Source of the DNA: Pseudomonas rhizosphaerae
Lineage (GTDB): Bacteria; Pseudomonadota; Gammaproteobacteria; Pseudomonadales; Pseudomonadaceae
Direction of reading: 5' to 3'
DNA: 64,000 bases
Assembly: GCF_000761155.1 (NCBI RefSeq)
Contig: NZ_CP009533.1
Span: 3,644,001 to 3,708,000, forward strand
The notes under the pieces are model-generated. The model worked only from the letters and a program-made list of their open reading frames with translations. It was not told the origin of the DNA and ran no database searches. The position numbers and the translations under genes are program-made. Below, piece after piece: positions 21,257-29,419 of this stretch (within the stretch, counting starts at the first letter, position 1; each line of letters opens with the position of its first letter).

Positions 21257-21271
21257 TGTTATGTTATAACA
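21257..21271. promoter_or_regulatory. Zur box upstream of a COG0523 GTPase
   Basis: TGTTAT-GTT-ATAACA is a perfect 6-bp inverted repeat with a 3-base centre, the same arms and spacing as the gammaproteobacterial Zur operator core. It is 50 bases upstream of the COG0523 start, so the gene should be derepressed under zinc limitation. The motif is seen in the sequence; binding is inferred from the known operator. Confidence 0.75.
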
Positions 21272-21321
21272 ATAAAAGCAACGTATTGCTCGTTCCAACC
21301 GTTACTGATGAGGTCCCTGCC

Positions 21322-22533
21322 ATGCCCAACCGCTTACCCGTCACCGTGCTTTCAGGCTTTCTAGGGGCCGGCAAGAGCACGCTGCTCAACCACATACTGC
21401 GCAATCGAGAAGACCTGCGCGTCGCCGTGATCGTTAACGACATGAGCGAAATCAACATCGACGGCAGTGAGGTGCAGCGCGATGTCAGCCTGAACCGTGC
21501 CGAAGAAAAGCTGGTGGAGATGAGCAATGGCTGTATCTGCTGCACGCTGCGCGAAGACCTCCTTGAAGAAGTGGCCAAGCTGGCTGCCGACGGTCGTTTC
21601 GATTACCTGCTGATCGAGTCCACGGGCATTTCCGAGCCACTACCGGTGGCTGAAACCTTTACCTTTCGCGATGAGCAAGGCCAGAGCCTGGCTGATCTGG
21701 CCCGGCTCGACACCATGGTCACGGTCGTCGACGGGGTCAATTTCCTGCTCGACTACCAGGCGGCCGAAAGCCTGGCCACTCGAGGCGAAACGCTGGGCGA
21801 GGACGATGAGCGGGCCATTACGGATCTGCTGATCGAGCAGGTGGAGTTTGCCGACGTAATTCTGATCAGCAAGATCGACCTCATCAGCCAGGCCGAGCGC
21901 ACCGAGCTGACGGCGGTGCTGCAAAGGCTCAACCCTGGCGCGCAGGTTTTACCGATGGTCATGGGCCAAGTGCCATTGGCACGTATCCTGGACACCGGGC
22001 TGTTCGATTTCGAGCGCGCGGCTCAGGCACCCGGTTGGCTGAAAGAGCTGAGGGGCGAGCATGCTGCGGAAACCGAGGAGTACGGCATCGCATCGACTGC
22101 CTACCGTGCCCGTCGCCCATTCCATCCGCAGCGCTTTCACGCGTTCATCGACAAACCCTGGACGAACGGCAAGCTGCTGCGCTCCAAGGGCTTCTTCTGG
22201 CTGGCCAGCAAACCGCAGGAAGCCGGAAGCTGGTCACAGGCGGGTGGGTTGATGCGCTATGGGTTTGCCGGACGCTGGTGGCGCTTTGTGCCTGAAGCGC
22301 AATGGCCGCAGGATGCCGAGAGCGTGGCTGCCATCCGGCAGAACTGGACTGTCGACACCGGCGACTGCCGACAGGAGCTGGTGTTCATCGGCCAGAACAT
22401 CGACTTCGCAGCCCTGAGCCGCGACCTGGACGGTTGCCTGCTCGATGACGAGGAACTGGCATCGGGTGCGCAAAGCTGGACGAAGTGGCCGGATCCGTTC
22501 GGCGATTGGCACGACCAGGCCTCAGGCGCGTAG
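21322..22533 (+). CDS. COG0523 (CobW-like) GTPase, probable zinc chaperone
   Basis: The 403-residue G3E GTPase has P-loop GFLGAGKST (residues 11-19), the CxCC metal motif in GCICC, Walker [12 protein letters not shown], the NKxD-like SKIDL, and a C-terminal CobW_C domain with a His-containing [12 protein letters not shown] segment. Such proteins are thought to deliver zinc to client enzymes. The start at 21322 matches the family; the open frame upstream runs through the Zur box and is not coding. The Zur box makes zinc, rather than cobalt or nickel, the likely metal. Confidence 0.9.
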   Translation: MPNRLPVTVLSGFLGAGKSTLLNHILRNREDLRVAVIVNDMSEINIDGSEVQRDVSLNRAEEKLVEMSNGCICCTLREDLLEEVAKLAADGRFDYLLIESTGISEPLPVAETFTFRDEQGQSLADLARLDTMVTVVDGVNFLLDYQAAESLATRGETLGEDDERAITDLLIEQVEFADVILISKIDLISQAERTELTAVLQRLNPGAQVLPMVMGQVPLARILDTGLFDFERAAQAPGWLKELRGEHAAETEEYGIASTAYRARRPFHPQRFHAFIDKPWTNGKLLRSKGFFWLASKPQEAGSWSQAGGLMRYGFAGRWWRFVPEAQWPQDAESVAAIRQNWTVDTGDCRQELVFIGQNIDFAALSRDLDGCLLDDEELASGAQSWTKWPDPFGDWHDQASGA

Positions 22534-22544
22534 ATCTGCTCCGA

Positions 22545-22895
22545 TCACGGGGTCTGCCAATGGCCCCCGCTGTTCTGCTCGCAGAAAGGCTTGAGGTACG
22601 CGGCGTCGCTCGCTACGCCATAGTAGTGGATGTCCTGTTCATAGGGCATGCGCTCCACCCGGGCGCCGAGACAGATACCATAGGCACCCTGCGGGCATTG
22701 TTCCAGATGCTGCACCTCGACCTGTTGGCCCGGCAGGTTGGGCTGGCAAAATCCGTCATGAAACAACTTCGGCGGTATAGTGCGATTCTGTTGGCACACC
22801 TTGACGCTCACCCGTTCAGCCTGGCTCTGCACCACACAGGCCTCGGCCCATACCTGAGTGCTGGCCAACAAGCCCAGCAGAACCCACCCACGCAT
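22545..22895 (-). CDS. Secreted cysteine-rich hypothetical protein
   Basis: The 116-residue protein has a short signal peptide (MRGWVLLGLLASTQVWA) and six cysteines in the mature part, suggesting up to three disulfides in the periplasm. I do not recognise the family. It is read away from the second COG0523 gene, the two starts being only 26 bases apart, and it is convergent with the first COG0523 gene, their stops 11 bases apart. A link to metal handling is possible only by position. Confidence 0.65.
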   Translation of the reverse strand: MRGWVLLGLLASTQVWAEACVVQSQAERVSVKVCQQNRTIPPKLFHDGFCQPNLPGQQVEVQHLEQCPQGAYGICLGARVERMPYEQDIHYYGVASDAAYLKPFCEQNSGGHWQTP

Positions 22896-22921
22896 CGTTC
22901 AACCTCCATAGACATTCGACC

Positions 22922-23887
22922 ATGCTGCAGAACATTCCCACACATGTCATCGCAGGCCCCCTGGGAGCCGGCAAGACCAGCCTGATTCGCCGCCTGCTGA
23001 AAGACAAGCCGGCCGATGAACGCTGGGCCGTCTTGATCAACGAATTTGGCCTGGTGGGTATCGATGCCGCGTTGTTGGCGACAGCGGACGATGGTATCGC
23101 AATCGGTGAAATCGCCGGAGGTTGTCTGTGTTGCGTCAATGGCGCACCGTTTCAGATAGGCCTGGCCCGGCTGCTGCGCCGGGCTCGTCCGGATCGCCTG
23201 TTCATCGAACCCTCGGGCCTGGGCCACCCGTTGCAGATCCTTGCACAGCTGGGCGACGCCCCATGGCGTGGGGTACTGGCCGTGCAGCCGCTGGTGATGG
23301 TGCTCGACGCGCACGCACTCGAGACGGGCAGTCCGATGCCTGCGGCGCAGTATGAAGCGGCCAGCACTGCGGGCGTACTGATCATGAACAAGGCCTCAGA
23401 AAAATCACATCTGTGCATAACTTCTGGCTTACCCACAGCCCGAATGCTTTGGGTGGACGTCGATCGAGTGACCCTCGACCAATTGCCAGCTGTGGATAAT
23501 CCAGTTGTATCTATTGTGGACAAGCTGACGAACCATCCCGAGGCGCTGGGCGAGGTCTGGGTGGATAAGTTCCGCGCCCAGTGCCACGTGCACGACCATG
23601 CGGATGGCTGGAGCATTGGCTGGCGTTGGCACGCTCAAATCCAGTTCGACTTGCAGGCAGTTGAGCGCTGGCTCGAGCCAGGATCCTGGCGTCGAGCCAA
23701 GCTGGTTATCCACAGCCCGACCGGATGGCGGTCTGCCAACTGTCTGGACGGTCAGCCTGCGCGGTGGAAACCGAGTGAATGGCGTCGTGATTCGCGCCTG
23801 GAACTGGTATTCGCCATACCGCAGGACGCCGCGGCCTTGCAGGATGGGCTACAACGAGCAGTGATGATCGACCCGCCGCCGAACTGA
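22922..23887 (+). CDS. Second COG0523-type GTPase
   Basis: The 321-residue protein is a shorter G3E GTPase: P-loop GPLGAGKTS (residues about 11-19), the CxCC motif in GGCLCC (about 66-71), and FIEPSGLGHP as Walker B. It lacks an obvious Zur box. The middle of the gene (23412-23714) contains three perfect and three near-perfect DnaA boxes, so the codons there are unusually AT-rich for this genome. Substrate metal is unknown. It may be a paralogue of the upstream zinc chaperone or a P47K-type protein. Confidence 0.82.
   Translation: MLQNIPTHVIAGPLGAGKTSLIRRLLKDKPADERWAVLINEFGLVGIDAALLATADDGIAIGEIAGGCLCCVNGAPFQIGLARLLRRARPDRLFIEPSGLGHPLQILAQLGDAPWRGVLAVQPLVMVLDAHALETGSPMPAAQYEAASTAGVLIMNKASEKSHLCITSGLPTARMLWVDVDRVTLDQLPAVDNPVVSIVDKLTNHPEALGEVWVDKFRAQCHVHDHADGWSIGWRWHAQIQFDLQAVERWLEPGSWRRAKLVIHSPTGWRSANCLDGQPARWKPSEWRRDSRLELVFAIPQDAAALQDGLQRAVMIDPPPN
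23412..23714. promoter_or_regulatory. Cluster of DnaA boxes inside the second COG0523 gene
   Basis: Perfect TTATNCACA matches lie at 23412-23420 (minus), 23491-23499 (minus) and 23706-23714 (plus). One-mismatch copies lie at 23429-23437 (plus), 23515-23523 (minus) and 23560-23568 (minus). Six sites in about 300 bases is far above chance for GC-rich coding DNA. A DnaA-titrating or regulatory role is inferred. Confidence 0.55.
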
Positions 23888-23892
23888 CTCGT

Positions 23893-24282
23893 TCAGGGGC
23901 GCCAGCGCTTATGCTCCTGGCGCCACTGGCTCATTTCAATGACCTCGGCGCTGGTCGGCGTTTTCACTTCGAAAGGGTAGGGTGCCAGTTCTATCTGGAC
24001 GGCGTGTGGCCCGAACTGCGTGGCGATGCCAGCATGGCGCTGCTCGCCAGTGACCGTGAATTCGAAGCTGTACACCCGCGCCAGGCGCTTGCGGCCATTG
24101 GCATCGGCCAGCCAGGCGAAGCGCTTGAACGCTACGTTATCGTCGAGCAGTTCCAGGTCGAGCTTGGCGCAATGCTGCTTGACCCGCTCCAGGGCTTTTT
24201 CGCGCAGGCCATGGTTGTGCCACAGCCAGGCCGCACCTGCAGCCAGTAACATCAGGATGAACATATTGCCAAGGGTCAACAT
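23893..24282 (-). CDS. DUF3301 membrane-anchored protein
   Basis: The 129-residue protein starts with one membrane helix ([21 protein letters not shown]) followed by a charged helical segment and a small C-terminal domain with the DUF3301 pattern [17 protein letters not shown]. The start at 24282 is preferred over the ATG five codons upstream, because family members begin MLTLGN. The function is unknown. It is convergent with the second COG0523 gene and divergent from pdxY. Confidence 0.8.
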   Translation of the reverse strand: MLTLGNMFILMLLAAGAAWLWHNHGLREKALERVKQHCAKLDLELLDDNVAFKRFAWLADANGRKRLARVYSFEFTVTGEQRHAGIATQFGPHAVQIELAPYPFEVKTPTSAEVIEMSQWRQEHKRWRP

Positions 24283-24399
24283 CGAAGGGCGCTCCAACCG
24301 GTTGCTCGCAGCTTAACTGTGTCTCCGGCCTGTCGTACAGGCTGCATTTCGCGCGATACTGCGCGGCACGAAGTCCTGTCACCGGTCCGGAATCCTTGC

Positions 24400-25266
24400 A
24401 TGAAACGTACACCACACCTGCTCGCCATCCAGTCCCATGTCGTGTTCGGCCACGCCGGCAACAGCGCGGCGGTTTTCCCGATGCAGCGGGTGGGGGTCAA
24501 GGTCTGGCCTTTGAATACGGTGCAGTTCTCCAATCACACACAGTATGGTCAGTGGACGGGAGAAGTGTTGGCGCCGCAACACATTCCCGCACTGGTTGAA
24601 GGGATTGCGACGATTGGCGAGTTGGGCAACTGCGATGCGGTGCTCAGCGGCTACCTGGGCAGCGCTGCCCAGGGGCGGGCGATCCTTGGAGTGGTCCGTC
24701 GGGTCAAGGCGGCCAACCCCAAGGCCCTGTATCTCTGCGACCCGGTGATGGGGCATGCCGAGAAAGGCTGCGTGGTGCCCGCCGAGGTCAGCGACTTTCT
24801 GCTCGCTGAAGCGGTTGCGGCGGCCGATGTGCTATGCCCAAACCAGTTGGAACTCGACAGCTTCAATGGCCGCAAGGCCGACTCCCTGCAGGACTGCGTG
24901 GCCATGGCCCGTGCCCTGCTGGCGCGGGGGCCCAAAGCCGTGCTGGTGAAGCACCTGGCCTACCCAGGGAAATCACCCGAGGACTTCGAAATGCTGCTGG
25001 TCACAGCCGCCGGCAGCTGGCACCTGCGACGCCCGTTGCTGGCATTTCCCCGCCAGCCGGTGGGCGTAGGGGATCTGACCAGTGGCCTGTTCCTGGCCAG
25101 ACTGCTGCTGGGCGATGACTGGCTGGCCGCGTTCGAGTTCACAGCGGCGGCAGTACACGAAGTGCTGCTGGAAACCCAGGCCTGCGCCAGCTACGAGCTG
25201 GAGCTGGTGCGCGCCCAGGACCGGATCGTGCACCCGCGCCTGCGGTTCGAAGCCGTGGCGCTTTAA
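24400..25266 (+). CDS. pdxY: Pyridoxal kinase
   Basis: PdxY phosphorylates pyridoxal to PLP in the salvage pathway. The 288-residue protein begins [27 protein letters not shown], the ribokinase-like substrate site, with YLCDPVMGH and the C-terminal anion hole segment [16 protein letters not shown] (catalytic Asp). The start at 24400 is set by homology; the ribosome site is weak (GGAA). Its last four bases overlap the end of the convergent thioesterase gene. Confidence 0.95.
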   Translation: MKRTPHLLAIQSHVVFGHAGNSAAVFPMQRVGVKVWPLNTVQFSNHTQYGQWTGEVLAPQHIPALVEGIATIGELGNCDAVLSGYLGSAAQGRAILGVVRRVKAANPKALYLCDPVMGHAEKGCVVPAEVSDFLLAEAVAAADVLCPNQLELDSFNGRKADSLQDCVAMARALLARGPKAVLVKHLAYPGKSPEDFEMLLVTAAGSWHLRRPLLAFPRQPVGVGDLTSGLFLARLLLGDDWLAAFEFTAAAVHEVLLETQACASYELELVRAQDRIVHPRLRFEAVAL

Positions 25267-25748
25267 ATCGGCTCGTCCTTGAGGTCACGGTAGCGCTTTT
25301 CCAGTTCCTGGCGGATCTGCCGGCGCTGCTGGGCCTGGATGAAGCGCCGCGTGCCCTCGGCATCCTGTGGCTTCAAAGGCGGTACGTGGGCGGGCTTGCG
25401 CTGGTCGTCCACTGCCACCATGGTGAAGAAGCAACTGTTGGTGTGGCGTACCGAACGTTCGCGGATGTTCTCGGTGACCACCTTGATCCCCACTTCCATC
25501 GACGTGTTGCCGGTGTAGTTGACCGAGGCCAGAAAGGTCACCAGTTCGCCCACATGAATGGGCTCGCGAAAGATCACCTGGTCCACCGACAAGGTCACTA
25601 CATACCGGCCGGCATAGCGGCTGGCGCAGGCGTAGGCCACTTCGTCGAGGTATTTGAGCAGCGTTCCTCCATGCACATTGCCGGAAAAATTGGCCATGTC
25701 CGGCGTCATCAGTACCGTCATCGACAGCTGGGCGTTTCCAGGTTCCAT
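25263..25748 (-). CDS. Acyl-CoA thioesterase, hotdog fold (YciA/BACH-like)
   Basis: The 161-residue protein has the hotdog pattern [34 protein letters not shown], with the HGG turn and Asp of the active site, then [19 protein letters not shown]. It should hydrolyse acyl-CoA in the cytoplasm. The start at 25748 is chosen because family members begin just before the first strand. A charged C-terminal helix ([19 protein letters not shown]) may aid oligomerisation. It is convergent with pdxY. Confidence 0.88.
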   Translation of the reverse strand: MEPGNAQLSMTVLMTPDMANFSGNVHGGTLLKYLDEVAYACASRYAGRYVVTLSVDQVIFREPIHVGELVTFLASVNYTGNTSMEVGIKVVTENIRERSVRHTNSCFFTMVAVDDQRKPAHVPPLKPQDAEGTRRFIQAQQRRQIRQELEKRYRDLKDEPI

Positions 25749-25996
25749 AGTGAACTCACGGTTGGTTGGCAGAAGGACAAGGGCGTCGCCTATATTGGCG
25801 TTGGCCGCGTCGACAGTTTCCATCCAGAGGCGGACGCCGAACGATGGGCTGCCGTCACGTCTATCGTGCCATTACGTAGGGCATAGCGGCGATCTGTTTC
25901 CGCATATTGCGCCGACGTTTGCCCGCGATGGGCGGTGTTAACCTGCCTTCTGAAACAATTGGTACAGCAATCTGAATAGCAATGGAGGCTATCACC

Positions 25997-27751
25997 GTGC
26001 ATGCCATCAGTTTTATCCAGGACCTGGCGGTGATCATGCTGGTGGCCGGGGTGGTGACGATTCTGTTCCACCGGCTGCGGCAACCCGTAGTGCTGGGCTA
26101 CATCGTCGCCGGTTTCATCATCGGCCCCCATACCCCGCCATTCGGCCTGATCCACGACGAAGACACCATCAAGACCCTCGCCGAGCTTGGGGTGATCTTC
26201 CTGATGTTCAGCCTTGGTCTGGAATTCAGCCTGCGCAAGCTGTTCAAGGTCGGTGCCACGGCCTTCATCGCCGCGTTCCTGGAAATCGTGCTGATGATCT
26301 GGATCGGCTACGAGATCGGCCGCTGGTTCGATTGGGGCACTATGGACTCACTGTTCCTGGGCGCCATCCTGGCCATTTCCTCGACCACCATCATCGTCAA
26401 GGCGCTCAACGACCTGAAGATGAAGAACGAGCGGTTCGCCCAGCTGATTTTCGGCGTGCTGATCGTCGAGGACATCCTGGGCATCGGCATCATCGCCTTG
26501 CTGTCGGGGATCGCCGTCAGCGGCGCGGTCAGCTCGGGCGAGGTGTTCTCCACAGTCGGCAAGCTCTCGCTGTTCATGATCATCGCTCTGGTCGTGGGCA
26601 TTCTGGTGGTGCCGCGGCTGCTGGCCTACGTGGCCACCTTCGAAAGCAACGAAATGCTGCTGGTGACCGTGCTGGGCCTGTGCTTTGGCTTCTGCCTGCT
26701 GGTGGTCAAGCTTGAATACAGCATGGTACTGGGGGCCTTCCTGATCGGTGCGATCATGGCCGAATCGCGACAACTGCTGAAAATCGAGCGCCTGATCGAA
26801 CCCATCCGCGACATGTTCAGCGCGATTTTCTTCGTCGCCATCGGCTTGATGCTCGACCCTGCCATCCTGCTCGACTATGCCTGGCCGATCGCGGTCATCA
26901 CCGTGGCCGTGGTGCTGGGAAAGATCGTCTCCTGTGGACTGGGCGCATTCATCGCCGGTAACGACGGCAAGACGTCCCTGCGGGTCGGCATGGGCTTGTC
27001 GCAGATCGGCGAGTTCTCGTTCATCATCGCCGCGCTGGGCATGACCTTGCAGGTCACCAGCGATTTTCTCTATCCCGTCGCCGTCGCGGTGTCGGTGCTG
27101 ACGACGTTGTCCACACCCTATCTGATCCGTGCCGCAGACCCCCTGTCTCACCGCCTCGGCGCTCTGGTGCCCCAGCGCGTGGCGCGTGTACTGGGAATGT
27201 ACGGAGAATGGTTGCGCAGTATCCAGCCGCGCGGGCAGGGCGCCATGCTGGCGTCGATGATCCGCAAGATCCTGCTGCAGGTGGGGGTCAACCTGGCGCT
27301 GGTGATCGGTATCTTCCTGGCCGGGGCGTATTTCGCCGAGCGGATCGGTGGCTACCTGACCACATGGGTGGCCGGTTCAGCAGGGCAGAAAGCCTTGATC
27401 TGGGGCGCAGCCTTGCTGCTGTCGTTGCCGTTTTTAATCGCGGCTTATCGCAAGCTCAAGGCGCTCTCGATGCTGTTGGCGGAAATGGGTGTGAAACCCG
27501 AGATGGCGGGCAGGCATACCCAGCGGGTTCGGCGCATCATTGCCGAAGTCATTCCGCTGCTGTCGCTGCTGGTGATTTTCGTGCTGTTGGCGGCCCTGTC
27601 GGCGAGCATCTTGCCGACCATGGAGTTGCTGCTGCTGATCGCCGTGGTGGCGGCAGCGGTAGTGGCCGTGTTGTGGCGCTGGTTCATACGCGTGCACACG
27701 CGGATGCAAGTGGCGTTGCTGGAGACCTTGGATAACAACGTCGAGCATTGA
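25997..27751 (+). CDS. Kef-type cation:proton antiporter (CPA2 family)
   Basis: The 584-residue protein has about a dozen membrane helices in the Na_H_Exchanger fold, with LGYIVAGFIIGPHTPPFGLI and LAELGVIFLMFSLGLEFSLRKL typical of CPA2 members. Unlike KefB/KefC it has no C-terminal Rossmann TrkA-N domain; instead further hydrophobic segments follow (about residues 430-560). The GTG at 25997 is preferred because GGAGG lies 8 bases upstream; an ATG at 25982 is the alternative. It probably exports K+ or Na+ in exchange for protons. Confidence 0.85.
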   Translation: MHAISFIQDLAVIMLVAGVVTILFHRLRQPVVLGYIVAGFIIGPHTPPFGLIHDEDTIKTLAELGVIFLMFSLGLEFSLRKLFKVGATAFIAAFLEIVLMIWIGYEIGRWFDWGTMDSLFLGAILAISSTTIIVKALNDLKMKNERFAQLIFGVLIVEDILGIGIIALLSGIAVSGAVSSGEVFSTVGKLSLFMIIALVVGILVVPRLLAYVATFESNEMLLVTVLGLCFGFCLLVVKLEYSMVLGAFLIGAIMAESRQLLKIERLIEPIRDMFSAIFFVAIGLMLDPAILLDYAWPIAVITVAVVLGKIVSCGLGAFIAGNDGKTSLRVGMGLSQIGEFSFIIAALGMTLQVTSDFLYPVAVAVSVLTTLSTPYLIRAADPLSHRLGALVPQRVARVLGMYGEWLRSIQPRGQGAMLASMIRKILLQVGVNLALVIGIFLAGAYFAERIGGYLTTWVAGSAGQKALIWGAALLLSLPFLIAAYRKLKALSMLLAEMGVKPEMAGRHTQRVRRIIAEVIPLLSLLVIFVLLAALSASILPTMELLLLIAVVAAAVVAVLWRWFIRVHTRMQVALLETLDNNVEH

Positions 27752-27770
27752 ATTTGGGTTAGGCAGGTTT

Positions 27771-27803
27771 GGCCTCTTCGCGGGTAGAACCCGCTCCCAC
27801 AGG
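27771..27803 (+). repeat. REP palindrome (type B)
   Basis: This single element, GCCTCTTCGCGGGTAGAACC followed by CGCTCCCACAGGG, contains the inner palindrome CGGGT/ACCCG. It matches the pair at 49520-49597. It lies between convergent genes. Confidence 0.7.
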
Positions 27804-27851
27804 GTTGGCGGCGAGCCATCCAGCGGTGAAGGTCAGACCTGCCTGTACCGA

Positions 27852-28259
27852 TCAACTTTCCAGCCAGACGTCCCGTACCCAGTGCCAGACCGATTCCCAG
27901 CTTTCCTCGGTGACCAGTTCTTCGTCACCGGACCACAGCACCACGGTGCCGTCTTCTTCGACACAGTAGTAGTCCTCACCGTCCTGACAGATCGGAATCA
28001 GCTCGCGTGGGACGCCCAGGTCCCACGCCGTTGCTGCAACGTCCGGCAAGTAGGTGTGGGACTGCGGGTCGGTCACAGTGACCGGCTCCAGACTGCCGTA
28101 GACCACGTCGCTGACGGTAAGCAGATACTCCTTGAAGACGAATGGAATGTTGATGAACAACTGCTCTTCGATCTCGACCAGCAGGTCTTCGTCTGGCAGT
28201 TCCAGGGGAACCGGTACCGGTTCGTTGGCTTCTCGGAGCTGCTCGATCACTTCTTCCAC
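27852..28259 (-). CDS. SMI1/KNR4 (SUKH) family protein
   Basis: The 135-residue acidic protein contains the SUKH pattern: an N-terminal helix, INIPFVFKEYLLTVSDVVYGSLEP, LGVPRELIPICQDGEDYYCVEEDGTVVLWSGDEE and a Trp-rich end. In eukaryotes the fold regulates cell-wall signalling; in bacteria it often acts as immunity to nucleases. Here it appears as a stand-alone chromosomal gene. The GTG at 28259 is preferred over the upstream ATG because AGAGGA lies 7 bases before it. Confidence 0.8.
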   Translation of the reverse strand: MEEVIEQLREANEPVPVPLELPDEDLLVEIEEQLFINIPFVFKEYLLTVSDVVYGSLEPVTVTDPQSHTYLPDVAATAWDLGVPRELIPICQDGEDYYCVEEDGTVVLWSGDEELVTEESWESVWHWVRDVWLES

Positions 28260-28332
28260 GATAGTTTCCTCTGACCAGAATACGCGCTGCGGTTTATACC
28301 TTAGCTGGAAATGGATGCAACGTTCAAAATGC

Positions 28333-28358
28333 AAAAGCCCCGACCAGGGCCGGGGCTT
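28333..28358 (-). terminator. Intrinsic terminator of the Tim44-like gene
   Basis: AAGCCCCG and CGGGGCTT form an 8-bp stem, possibly extended by CC/GG pairs in the loop. In the minus direction it is followed by a T-run (AAAA on the plus strand). It starts 18 bases after the stop of the minus-strand gene. Confidence 0.85.
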
Positions 28359-28376
28359 CGCAAAGCGTGACGTGTA

Positions 28377-29228
28377 TCAGTTCTGGCGGATACCCGCTAC
28401 CAGCCATGGCTGGTTCTCGCCCTGGGCGCGTTCCATGTTCCAGCTTTCGCTGAAGGGTTCACCCTTGTCGAAGCGCGAGGTCTTCGATACGCCGACGAAC
28501 GTCAGGGTAGCGATGGTCTTCTCGGCGCGATCATCGACACCTTCCAACTGGACTTGCAGGTCGTCGATGTAGGTGGACTGGAAGCCATCACCCAGGTCTG
28601 CACGTTCCTGCTGCAACGATTGCAGCATCTGCGGGGTGACGAACTCGGCGATCTTGTCCATCTCGTTCGCGTCCCAGTGCTGCTGCAACGACTGGAAGTG
28701 GTTGCGTGCGGCGTTCAGGAAGTTCTCTTCGTTGAACCAGGCCGGTGCGTTGATTACCGGACGGGCCGCGGACGCACCGTTTGCACCACCGAAGATCGAC
28801 GGTTGGACAGGGGCCTGGTTGATCGTTTCACGCTGGTAAGGTGCACCGGCGCCAGCCATTTGCGGGCCTTGCTGCTTGCGACGGCGAGCGGCGATGAAGC
28901 GGAAGATCAGGAAGGCAATGACCGCCATGATCAGGAAGTCGAAGATCTGCATGCCTTGGAAGCCGTCGCCCATGAACATGGACGCCAGCAGGCCACCGGC
29001 GGCGAGGCCGGCCAGAGGGCCCAACCAGCGCGAGGCGCCGCTGGCGGCAGGGGCGGCACGGCCTGGTACCGCTGCTGTTGCACCTGGAGTGGTAGGCGCG
29101 GCCTGGCGCGTCTGGTGAGTCGGGGCTGCGCCCATGCTCTTGCCGCCGCCGAAGCGTTTGGCACTGGCATCCAGGCTCATGGTCAGGCCAATGCAAAGGG
29201 CCAGAGCCATGCTGAGAAATCGTTGCAT
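28377..29228 (-). CDS. Tim44-domain membrane protein
   Basis: The 283-residue protein has a signal-like N-terminus (MQRFLSMALALCIGLTMSLD), a Gly/Ala/Pro-rich linker, a short hydrophobic pair (LAGLAAGGLLASMF and FDFLIMAVIAFLIFRFIAA), and a C-terminal Tim44-like domain (about residues 165-283). The family is common in proteobacteria, near the inner membrane; its function is not settled. It is transcribed away from uvrD by position only, with its own terminator downstream. Confidence 0.88.
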   Translation of the reverse strand: MQRFLSMALALCIGLTMSLDASAKRFGGGKSMGAAPTHQTRQAAPTTPGATAAVPGRAAPAASGASRWLGPLAGLAAGGLLASMFMGDGFQGMQIFDFLIMAVIAFLIFRFIAARRRKQQGPQMAGAGAPYQRETINQAPVQPSIFGGANGASAARPVINAPAWFNEENFLNAARNHFQSLQQHWDANEMDKIAEFVTPQMLQSLQQERADLGDGFQSTYIDDLQVQLEGVDDRAEKTIATLTFVGVSKTSRFDKGEPFSESWNMERAQGENQPWLVAGIRQN

Positions 29229-29373
29229 AGGTTCATTCCGTTAGGTGGATTGCACGCGAGTCATGTTGCACAGGTGTGCTGTACATAGCTAGTGACAACA
29301 TGTTTCGAGCTTTTGCGTAAATGTGAAACGCGGCGTAGGAAGTTTCGCTGCCGGTGAAGGATGCAGCGCTGGC

Positions 29374-29403
29374 TTCTTCGCGGCCGCCGAGCACCGCGAA
29401 GAA
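29374..29403 (-). other. Hairpin after uvrD
   Basis: TTCTTCGCGG and CCGCGAAGAA form a perfect 10-bp stem around a 10-base loop, 16 bases past the uvrD stop. It resembles a REP core. No T-run follows in the minus direction, so termination there is uncertain. Confidence 0.45.
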
Positions 29404-29419
29404 ACCTTGAAGCAAGCCG

